A stretch of DNA of 20,795 nt from Reticulitermes lucifugus (Eukaryota > Arthropoda > Insecta > Blattodea > Rhinotermitidae). Position numbers and translations under genes: made by a program. The notes below the pieces were generated by a model. The model saw only the letters and a list, made by a program, of their open reading frames with translations, made no database searches and was not told the DNA's origin. This document shows, piece by piece, positions 9,064 through 16,941 of the stretch. The stretch spans positions 1 to 20,795 of the forward strand of contig JAKCWW010006805.1 in NCBI GenBank assembly GCA_026260175.1, in the 5' to 3' direction. The first letter of the stretch is position 1, and the number at the start of each line of letters is the position of its first letter.

Positions 9064-9878
9064 CTGAAACATGTTTTTGGCATGAAGTTACTTACTCACA
9101 TTAGTATCACAATAACACTCAGTAACACAGACCTCATACCTTGTTATAATTGGTTAGATTTAACCACATGTAACAAAGACAGTCATGTAATTTCAATGGT
9201 GACATTTTCAGTTTAAATTACTCTGTCATGGAGGAAGGAATATAACATTAAAATTTCCATGTTTCAGGCTCGAAAAAAAAAACCAAAAGTTGATACACAC
9301 ATAGCCAGATCCAATATCTAACTAGCAGTATAATATACTAAGAAACTGCATTGCAGACACCACACAACACAGTCAGAAAAGAGTTTACATTGTACATTAT
9401 AACAGAATGTCTTTCCAATAAGAACTATACAATTCAATCACATTTTACTACTTTATATCAAAGGATGTTTTTGTGAAAGACTACCAGGTTTGGTTCAAGC
9501 TTCACTTGAAGTTTGCACATCTGACCAATAAGAACCAAAATTAAAAATTCCAAGACAGGAAAAATCAACTTTAATCAAAATGTTTTTTATATTGTTCATA
9601 CCGTGCACTGTCGCTAATCAAAATCCATTCAATATACTTGGAACTACAGCATGTGGACAGACACTATCTCCTTATATGAAGCTCACGTCATGTTGTACTT
9701 TTTGGAAAACTACATAACAGTTACATATATATATGTGTAATTATCATATTGGTTATAGAAGACGTGACCAATGTACAATGATGAAATATAATATTATTGT
9801 ATTTTATATGAAAATTGCAACTACTTTTGGTGAAATGTGTTAAATAAAAAAATCTCAATTTGTAATCACATTATGTAC
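9064..9878 (-). other. intron of the patched-domain gene, no features
   Basis: An 815-nt intron with donor GTACAT (GATG|GTACAT) and acceptor ATGTTTCAG. It is AT-rich, with a short (TA)n tract near 9725-9735. No gene or recognisable transposon is seen. Confidence 0.8.
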
Positions 9879-10149
9879 CATCTCTAGTTCCCTGAAGACG
9901 TGTGAACTCATTTCCTACGTGAGCTGAGTAGTCGACGGCCAAGCCTGCACAAAGCAGTATCATAATAGATGTAGAGATCTCAATGGTTAGACCAAGCCAA
10001 TACATGGAGCCCACAACATCAACAACTGTGAAAATTACACAGCATAGTACCCAAAATGAGGTTTGCAAGTTCTGAATGAGAATCAGTGTTACAATGGCAA
10101 CTGCACAAATGGTAAGTCCCAAATTTCTAAGCAGTTCATCACCAATAAT
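9879..10149 (-). CDS. patched-domain protein exon: three transmembrane helices with GLAVD motif
   Basis: This is the largest visible exon (271 nt), starting in phase 0 after CTCTTCTTTACAG and ending in phase 1 at GATG before GTACAT. It encodes 90 residues. Residues about 10-27 (LGLTICAVAIVTLILIQN) form one helix. Residues about 31-53 (SFWVLCCVIFTVVDVVGSMY and on) form a second. Residues about 57-76 lead into AGLAVDYSAHVGNEF. The Gly-x-x-x-Asp pattern (GLAVD) matches the conserved helix-10 motif of Patched-related and NPC1-like RND transporters. It is thought to relay cations that drive movement of sterols or other hydrophobic cargo. The YSAHV and TRDE segments are hallmark Ptr/PTCHD sequence. 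The Asp is intact, so this part looks functional. Canonical Patched has a different residue context here, favouring a Patched-related protein over Patched itself. Confidence 0.95.
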
Positions 10150-11396
10150 CTGTAAAGAAGAGAGTTGGGTTTCACTACCAAATCTTTCACTATCCTCTTT
10201 ACACTTCTTGGTAGTGCAGGTATTCATTTATATTTCTCTGAGGTATATTTAAATTCCATTACATTACCCAGTCAATTCAAAATAACATACATATTTATCT
10301 TCAGATTCAGAAATCATTGCTATTAATAGCTTTCAATGAGTCTACAGTGACAATTCCATTTGGACACTTCCAATGGAAGTATATATTAAACTGTATTTCT
10401 GTCTAGTATGACCCCATTTATGGAAGTCATGAAGTGACTGAATGTAGACATGTTAACCAGGTTTCCTGACAGGACCAGCAATTTTTCTCTTCACTGCTGT
10501 CTAATGATGGGCATGGGTTCTGGGCACTCATTCTGTAGAGGTAAAGAAGTCAGTGCGATCAGTCACATTCATCTTAGACAGCTTCACCATGAGGTCCCTA
10601 AGCACAGCAGAATTCTACATTTGTATATTTTATCATCTGCTATACTTTCTTTATCTTTCTTTCTTTATTTATATTCACATTCACTGATCCACAAGAGGTC
10701 ACATTAGAGACCATGGGATATAGAATTGGTGAAAAGAACATAAACAAATATATTACATTAGAAAAACAAAAGAGACAAAAGATATCAGTTAAGAAGCACA
10801 ACAGTAGAAAAAGATACAATAATATAAATAGTTTAATAAAATAAAGCTGTATAGATATATTAAAATATGAACTGCAAAATAGCTGGTAGACAATGTGATG
10901 AATAAATGAAAATAGATAATATAATATGCAATAGACAGACAATTAATACAACAACTCCAATCAATATTCATAAAATAGTAATAACAATTTAAAAAAACAG
11001 GCATAATGCACATTTAAAAAGAATGTACATATGTATTAATTATAAAGGAAATAAATATATAATCAACCAAGATCTCAGACATTATTGCAATTAAAATATT
11101 CGAGTGTATAAAAAGAATTCAAATAAAGAAACTTCTTTAAAACCAATCTGAACTGTTTAATATTATGAGATAAATCTTTTATGTCTCTTGTGTTTTGCCA
11201 TACTTCACAGCTTGATTCTTTCTACACTCTCAGTTACTCTCATACCTAGCCTGCTGTACTACTATTATTCTGCCTGTGATACAGACCTTATCATTACAAC
11301 TCTCATACAAAAATATCACACAAGGGAAGAACCTAAAATTTCATGCTTTAAAAAAATTGGCCCATTAAGAGGGATTGTACCAGACACTAAACAAAC
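10150..11396 (-). other. intron of the patched-domain gene, no features
   Basis: The donor is GTTTGT (AAG|GTTTGT) and the acceptor is TTCTTTACAG. The region 10600-11100 is extremely AT-rich with a (CTTT)n-like tract near 10645-10675. The long hydrophobic frames there on the minus strand are composition artefacts. Confidence 0.8.
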
Positions 11397-11552
11397 CTTA
11401 TTTGCAGTCCATGAAACGTACTCAGGAGAGTATGATACAATGTCTTCCGATGAGATGTTGACATTTCGAATAATGTCTCTAACAGATTCCATGGCCCTCA
11501 CTTGCTCTGTTGTACTGTTCATAAGGATATGTTGAATTGGGATCTGAGAGGC
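11397..11552 (-). CDS. patched-domain protein exon: end of second extracellular loop
   Basis: This is a 156-nt, 52-codon exon in phase 0 at both ends, with acceptor TTTTCATTTGCAG and donor AAG|GTTTGT. It begins ASQIPIQHILMNSTTEQVRA, continues MESVRDIIRNV and ends SYSPEYVSWTANK. In this family the extracellular loop before helix 8 ends with a conserved 'ASR...' strand, an amphipathic helix (here EQVRAMESVRDIIR), a short strand, then 'Y-S/P-x-Y/F' and a linker into the membrane. The exon joins in phase to 9879-10149 (TANK-IIGDELLRNLG). Two N-glycosylation sequons (NST and NIS) fit an extracellular or lumenal location. The phase-0 start does not match the phase-1 end of exon 19600-19734. Confidence 0.9.
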
Positions 11553-12299
11553 CTGCAAATGAAAACAAAAGGAACTGTCCTTACTGCAGCCATTTTCTGA
11601 AATTTCTAACCACATACAAGACTTGAATAAATTAGCAGGCTTACAATCATTTCAACTACATTAGTTGATCAAGAATGTTAAAACCACCAAACAATTTGAA
11701 TCAAAATTTTAAAACTATATTTAACAACAAAGGACTTATGGTACTGGAATTTACTCCACACCACATATGATGACTATACTGTCACCAAATTGTCAACTGC
11801 AATTTGATAGCAATACTTCCTTCTAACAACATGTAATGGTTATACTGCATGAATTGGTTACCAGAAAACCCAGAGAATTGTGAAGGATGTTTTCTAAATA
11901 CATTCTCTGAGATTCTGCCTACATCATACGACTTGATGTTACAATATTACAGATAATCAACAAGGTACAATGCACAGATTATGCACTAACACCGACCGTC
12001 TTCAATACGTCAACAACTGCATACACAGGCACAAGTATTTCCATGCATATAGCATCACATACACAACATATGGTTCACAATGTACCTGTACACCCTTCTC
12101 TGCAGTAACTTCACACTTTTATAAAATTTTGTTTCAACTTTGGCCAAAGATTGGTTGGCTACTAGTTCCTTACAAAGCAAAATCAAGTCTCTTTTATAAA
12201 CTCTCTTAATTAAAACCAACCAGTATAGTCACACAGCCAACCATAATTACTGAAATGAACTATTCTACCCCTAATAATGATTTTGATAACTGTCCTTAT

Positions 12300-12445
12300 T
12301 TCTTGAATGACAACAAACACTGTCTAGCACAACTAATGCTTATAGCATTATTTATGAAAAAAGAGCTACATGTTTTGGCTATGTGCAAGCCATCATCAGG
12401 CTGTACAGCAACCTAAGAGATAGTACACAACATACACATAATTAA
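12300..12445 (-). repeat. Penelope-like terminal repeat, left arm (inverted)
   Basis: Its reverse complement matches 16365-16510 over about 130 bases with scattered differences. Shared blocks include TACTATCTCT, ACAGCCTGATGATGGCTTG, TGTAGCT and TTTTTTCATAAATAAT. The hammerhead-type box CTGATGA lies at 12393-12399 on the minus strand. The partner GAAA has decayed to AAAA (near 12372-12375). Confidence 0.8.
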
Positions 12446-12573
12446 CATATGGTAAAATGAAGTAACAGTTCCACTTGTTACAATTTTGTATTCTTGATGC
12501 ATTAACATGACTACATTTGTTAAGACGATGGCTTAACATAGCTGTTTATCTGTTTATGAAAATTGTCCATTAA

Positions 12574-13250
12574 TTGAAAACTAACCAACAATGTCTCCCC
12601 TATGATATAATTCCTGATGATGACAAAATTAAGGTTCCTAATACTTCTCCAGCCTCAAAGTTCACACAAAAGAAAACACAGAAATTGAGGGAAAAAGACA
12701 AGATTACATGTTTACATATTAAGAAGCAAAATTTCAATCAAAAACTGTACCAAATACACCTGAGGCTAGCTAATAAATGGGGAAATACCTGGAATCTTAT
12801 AAAAACCTGCTTAATGATAAATTATAACAAGAAATGGATATCAAGTACCCGAAAAGTAAGAAAGAACTTGACGTTTTAATCAGCAGACAGGTAAAAAAAC
12901 CCATGAATAAATCCACTTTTATGAAAGAGCTGTAAATAATACTGATACTGATCTGTCCAAGGACGAAATGACAATATTAAGTAAAGGCATAAAATATAAT
13001 TTACATACAAAATTTATGGACTCTATAAAGAATTTTGCCTCAGAAGCAGAAACTGCCATCAGCTACCTACCAGCAGTTGAACAACACTGCATGAGGTGGC
13101 AAGTGGCTAAGAAAACAGAAAAGTTACATAGAAACTCAACAAAATATAGTATCCAATTACCTGAAAAACAGAAAAGATTATCTTATACATTAGAGAAAAA
13201 TTACAAGAGAAAGCCTTGGCAATAAAAGCCAACAAGGACAATACTGTTAT
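12574..13250 (+). pseudogene. Penelope-like element ORF, N-terminal region, broken
   Basis: A plus-strand frame from 12574 shows FNQKLYQIHLRLANKWGNTW followed by NLIKTC, a pattern typical of the N-terminal region of Penelope-like proteins ('LY..HL.LANE.GNTW.LI'). After frameshifts near 12860-12960 the sequence resumes with DTDLSKDEMTILSKGIKYNL and then FASEAETAISYLP. It ends at AIKANKDNTVII (about 13219-13250), matching the family's 'ADKGN.VVI' motif. The sequence is then interrupted by the (TATG)n end of the nested LINE. The ATG near 12591 is followed quickly by a stop in its own frame, so the original start is lost or lies elsewhere. Several frameshifts and stops make this a pseudogene. Confidence 0.75.
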
Positions 13251-13272
13251 CATACATACATACATACATACA
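13251..13272 (-). repeat. (TATG)n tail of the nested LINE
   Basis: Five to six CATA units on the plus strand form the 3' tail of the minus-strand LINE. They abut Penelope-like coding sequence directly. Confidence 0.75.
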
Positions 13273-13328
13273 CATTCCATTGATCCATCATTCTCCCTTA
13301 CAGCATTTGGATATGAAAACAAGTCGTA

Positions 13329-14612
13329 TGAAGTACTACCCAAAAATTGCCGACACTTGAACGTCGCGCGAGGACCGGTTTTAGAACGCACTAGTGGCAA
13401 TTGCCAGCACTGCTTGTATCCTTGTGAACCAGTGTGCGACGTGGCTTCACGCTTAGTGCACGCATTCTTTTTGATCTACGCGTTTTTATGACACCGTGTT
13501 TGTGTCGTTTTGCGATTTTTTTCGTCGAAATGGTGGACGTGTAGGATCAGCGTGTTTGCATCAAACTGTGCTTCAAACTTGGCAATGCAGCAAAAACTCA
13601 CAAAATGCTTAAACAAGCATTTGGTGATGGCGATTTGGGTCAGACGCAAACCTACGACTGGGTTAACCAGTTTAAAAATGGAAGAACGTCAGTTGATGAT
13701 GATGAACGTTCTTGAAGACCTTCAACCGGCACAACGCCGAAAAATGTTGCAAAGTGCATGAGATTATACACGAGGACCGTTGGCGAACGTTTGCAAAATT
13801 GTGGGACTGTCATACGGGACATGCCAGCGCATTTTGTTGGACAAACTCAACATGAGGCGGATTGCTGCAAAATTCGTGCCAAGGTTGCTGACTGATGACC
13901 AGAAGCAACATCGGCTGGAAGTCAGGATGAAACTTAAGGAGCAGGTCAGAAATGACCCAGACTTCCTTTCCAAGGTCGTAACTTGTGATGAAAGTTGGAT
14001 TTATGGGTACGATCCTGAAACAAAACACCAATCGTCACAGTGGAAGTGTCCATCTTCACCCCTGCCGATGAAAGCGCAGCAAGTGAAAAGCAATGTGAAG
14101 TCAATGCCGATCTGCTTTTTCGACATTGATGGGCTTATCCATAAGCAATTCGTCTCTCCAGGTCAGACCATCAATGCGAAGATCTACTGTGAGTCCTGAG
14201 GTAGCTTTGGGAGGACATGAGGTGGAAGTGGCCAGACAAAGTGCGCACAAACAACTGGATGCTCCATCACGACAATACGCCCGCGCACACCACTTTGGTT
14301 GTGCAGCAGTTTTCGGCCTCCAAAAACATGACGGTCGTTCCCCGCCCACCTTACTTGCCTGTGACTTCTTCCTCTTCCATAATGAAAACGAAGTTGAAGG
14401 GGCGAAGCTTTGACACCGCAGAGGAGATTAAGGCCGAATCACAGAAGGTGTTGAAGACGCTGACACAAAAGGACTTTGAGGACAGCTTCCGATCGTGGCA
14501 AAAACGTTGGGATTGTTGTGTATGCTCCCAAGGGGACGGTGGCGATTAGGACTTTGAGTGTGTCTACTTTTTTTTTCCTGATACATTTCGGGAAATTTTG
14601 AATAGCACCCCA
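13329..14612 (+). mobile_element. complete-length mariner transposon (1284 bp), inactive
   Basis: The element is flanked by TA at 13327-13328 and 14613-14614, the normal mariner target duplication. The left terminus TGAAGTACTACCCAAAAATT and the reverse complement of the right terminus TGGGGTGCTATTCAAAATTT are clearly inverted repeats of about 25-30 bp with several differences. The length is the usual 1.28 kb. It contains one transposase pseudogene (13530-14549) in the plus orientation. It sits in the 3' UTR of the minus-strand LINE, so it is the youngest of the three nested insertions. The mismatched terminal repeats and broken ORF show it is old and immobile. Confidence 0.9.
13530..14549 (+). 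pseudogene. mariner transposase pseudogene (DD34D type)
   Basis: The ATG is at 13530 and the frame ends at a TAG at 14547-14549, close to the usual 340-odd residues. The N-terminal DNA-binding region (VCIKLCFKLG, TYDWVNQFKNGRTSVDDDE) is recognisable, but codon 5 is TAG (13542-13544) and another stop follows ERS. Frameshifts lie around 13755-13790 and 14200-14215. The catalytic core is readable in pieces. The first Asp is in TCDESWIYGYDPETK (codon 13987-13989), the second in WMLHHDNTPAHTT (14271-14273), and the third in ACDFFLF (14363-14365). The third is out of frame with the second, about 13 nt being lost between them. The terminal WQKRWDCCVCSQGD block is present. All three catalytic acids persist, but the protein cannot be made intact. 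Confidence 0.9.
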
Positions 14613-14717
14613 TAATACTATAGAAACATGATTATATGAAACAATCACTAGTCATATACAAGAAACAAGCAGACAAAATGTACAACTAAAAAAATAGTGT
14701 GATGTTGATAATTCCTT

Positions 14718-15880
14718 TCATACAGAGCAATCATCAATATCTATTTCATGTTGATAATTTAAATATCCATTAATTGAATAAAAGGATTCAACAATTAAAA
14801 CCCTTTTCAAAGCCAATATAAAGTGCTTCTTGTCCCTTACTAATTTTTTGATGGATAATGGTAATTTATTAAAACTCTTGATTCTCAAACAATACACACC
14901 CATCTGATACAATGCAAAATTTTCTATTGGTCTAGTAGTTGCACATTCCTTCTTGTATCAATACTGTGTACCAGAAAGTTAAAAGTGAAGTATTTTAATT
15001 GTGTACCAAAAAAAGTCATTACAAATAGTATATATTGAGAAGGAAGAGTCAATATTTCCAATGCTCTGAACTAAGGTTTACCTGAAATTCTGGACTTTGT
15101 TCCTGTCATAATTCTCACAATTTTCTTTTCTACCTGACAAGACTTTCACTATCTGTACAGTTGCCCAAGAATATAATTCCATATTTCAGTACCGAATGGA
15201 AGAAAAGTAGATCATTTAAGTGTGTCTATATTACTAAAATGATGCATAAATCTAATTGCATAACAGGCACTACTCATTTTTGGTATTATTTGCTCAATAT
15301 GAGTCTTCCATTCCACATGTCTGTCAATTCCTAAAAAAAGAAATTTTATATTTGTCACTTCTACGATTTCTTTGTCTTCATAGAGAATCTTAAATTAATT
15401 ATATGGGGGTGGTTTAAATTAAATTTTATTGCATTTGTCTTATCTATATTCAGGGATCATCCATTCACTGCAAACCATTTACTAATATGATTCAGTACAG
15501 TAGCAGATCAAATTTGCAAGTCATTTAAGTTGCTAGCAGTGATTAGTAAACTTGTAATATTATCAGCGAAGAACACAGGTTCAGAATAGGTGTCTATTCC
15601 AAGAGGAAGATCATTAATGTATATTGTGAAGAACAAAGGTCCCAAGACTTATTCCTGTGGAACACATTTTATTGTTCCCCAGTTGGATGAAGATTTTTGC
15701 TGCTGATTTTGAAGTATTACTTCTACCTTCTGCTTCCTATTTATGAGATAGAATTCAAATCACTTAGCATATACTCCATGTATACCATAACAGAACAATT
15801 CACCTAGAAGAATTTTAGCAAATGCTTCAGCCAAATCGCGAAAGATACTCATATCCGCTTTTGTTGCTTTAACACATGTT
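14718..15880 (-). pseudogene. LINE reverse transcriptase (CR1/Jockey-like), decayed
   Basis: Minus-strand reading from about 15870 down shows, across frameshifts and stops, the standard order of LINE reverse-transcriptase motifs. First is a 'DLxxAF' palm motif A remnant (MSIFRDLAEAFAKIL), then YGIHGVYAK and NRKQKVEVIL. Next is VPQESVLGPLFFTIYINDLP (motif B and following, about 15610-15665, crossing a frame break). The motif C equivalent is FFADNITSL, where FADD has become FADN, so one catalytic Asp is lost. SLNIDKTNAIKFNLNH follows. The C-terminal end is open at 14718-14912 with FNKLPLSIKKLVRDKKHFIL and ALKRVL. The first catalytic Asp also looks replaced. No ORF1 or endonuclease is present. 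Confidence 0.8.
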
Positions 15881-15885
15881 TTAGA

Positions 15886-16330
15886 TTACCACAAGAAAAC
15901 AGACAACTTCATATCAATTCTAATGGATTTGTAACAACAAATACAGACCCTACAAATACATATCAAAAAAGAGACTAGGAGAAGTATAAATAACAGTGGC
16001 AAAATAATAAGTACTTACAAAAAATGGAACTATGTTAACTTAAAACCTAACACACTGAATATTAGAGAACTTGTAAACAAGACAACCCTATCTGACCTAT
16101 CATCAACCAGCACAATCCAACAGGTTATCAATTCGCAAAACTTATAGCACAAAAACTCTCCCAATATATATGATTACCACATGCATTAAATGTCAAAAAT
16201 ACCCAAAAACTTATAAAGAATTTGAGAGAAATATTCACAGACCAAAACACTAAGACTGGATTCAATAGATTTAAGTAACATATACACCAATATCCTGACA
16301 TAAGAACTGTCTATCATAAGTAATAATTTT
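15886..16330 (+). pseudogene. Penelope-like reverse transcriptase, early palm region, broken
   Basis: The Penelope-like reading resumes on the plus strand, in shifting frames. DYHKKTDNF (about 15893) leads to TDPTNTYQK, SINNSGKIIST and YKKWNYVNLKPNT. Next is PIINQHNPTGYQFAKLIAQK (about 16100-16155), equivalent to the family's 'RPIINWRNAPAYKLAK' segment. NVKNTQKLIKNL follows, then palm motif A LDSIDLSNIYTNI at 16256-16294 with its catalytic Asp. Shortly after, the reading decays and the right terminal repeat begins. The YADD box, thumb and GIY-YIG endonuclease are not found, so this copy lacks most of the enzyme. Confidence 0.75.
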
Positions 16331-16364
16331 AAATTAAATTGAATGAATTAAATAAGTAATAACT

Positions 16365-16510
16365 TTATACATGGTGTATACTATCTCTCGGTTTGCTCCA
16401 CAGCCTGATGATGGCTTGGACACAGCTGAAACGTGTAGCTGTTTTTTCATAAATAATAAAACAAATATCAGTTGCGCTAGATTGAATTTATTGTCATTGT
16501 TCAGGTGCAA
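16365..16510 (+). repeat. Penelope-like terminal repeat, right arm, with hammerhead-like core
   Basis: This is the plus-orientation partner of 12300-12445. It contains CTGATGA at 16405-16411 and GAAAC at 16428-16432. The intervening GGCTTGGACACAGCT could form a short stem II (GGCU/AGCU-like). This is the arrangement of a hammerhead ribozyme core, but one extra U follows CTGATGA and stem III is not obvious. Self-cleavage is therefore a possibility and not a demonstrated property. Confidence 0.7.
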
Positions 16511-16699
16511 AGAACGCAACAGAAATAGTATCATACAAATAAAGCTATCCTCTTTTCAGTGAAAATAAAGGATTTAAGCAGTTATAATGTTATCCTTTCA
16601 ATTTCAATCACATGTCAGGTGTATACTTCAAAATACACTTTCTTTCCAAAATTCTGTATGCATGTCTCCCACCCCCAACCCTCCCCCTTCTACTTGCAT

Positions 16700-16941
16700 G
16701 TCCAGCCTATTTAGGTCGCATTTCACTGTCCTAACATCAGGTGATATGTATGAATCACAAAGTTCCTTGTTATGAAATATTCTGAACTGCTCAATTCTTT
16801 CACCCTTTCTAGGTCAAAACATTTTCCTGAACACTTTGTCTTCAGACATTTATAATTCGTGCTCTTCAATAGAAACAGAGGCCATGTTTCATTCTGATAT
16901 AAAACTGTTGGTTGAATTGTTTCATACATCCTGATCTGTAG
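16700..16941 (-). pseudogene. RTE-like LINE reverse-transcriptase C-terminal fragment
   Basis: The minus-strand reading begins MYETIQPTVLYQNETWPLFL, then KCLKTKCSGKCFDLERVKE. After a one-frame shift it continues EQFRIFHNKELCDSYISPDV. This matches the familiar order in RTE-like elements of 'YKTIIRPVVLYGSETW', 'LKTKVLRKIFGP', and 'RLHNEELYDLYSSPDI'. The WAGHV motif and later C-terminal part are missing. It is a short dead fragment of a LINE family different from the other two in this window. Confidence 0.7.

Larger units (their letters stand above)
13251..15885 (-). mobile_element. 5'-truncated LINE nested in the Penelope-like element, itself split by a mariner
   Basis: On the minus strand the element runs from about 15885 (5' truncation within the reverse transcriptase) to a (TATG)n tail at 13251-13272. 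It is interrupted by a mariner at 13329-14612. The 3' UTR therefore lies partly at 14613-14720 and partly at 13273-13328, where the text GTAAGGGAGAATGATGGATC precedes the tail. The Penelope-like reading ends at NTVII just left of the tail. It resumes with DYHKKTDNF just right of 15885, which sets both LINE boundaries to within some ten bases. A simple tandem-repeat tail instead of poly(A) is normal for CR1/L2/Jockey-type LINEs. About 1.35 kb of LINE sequence is present once the mariner is discounted. Confidence 0.75.
12300..16510 (+). mobile_element. Penelope-like retroelement, split by later insertions, with inverted terminal repeats
   Basis: The outer element of a three-level nest. It has terminal repeats at about 12300-12445 (minus orientation) and about 16365-16510 (plus orientation), an N-terminal ORF region at 12574-13250, and a reverse-transcriptase segment at about 15886-16330. 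A minus-strand LINE occupies about 13251-15885. Penelope-like elements encode a telomerase-like reverse transcriptase, usually with a GIY-YIG endonuclease, and often carry terminal repeats in mixed orientation with hammerhead ribozyme motifs. Here the reverse transcriptase ends soon after palm motif A, and the downstream catalytic box and endonuclease are absent, so the copy was internally deleted or defective. Confidence 0.75.

Noticed and set aside
10640-11013. Long hydrophobic minus-strand frames looking like membrane proteins
   Set aside because: They lie in extremely AT-rich intron DNA; Phe/Leu/Ile/Tyr-rich translation is expected from composition, and there is no splice-site or motif support.
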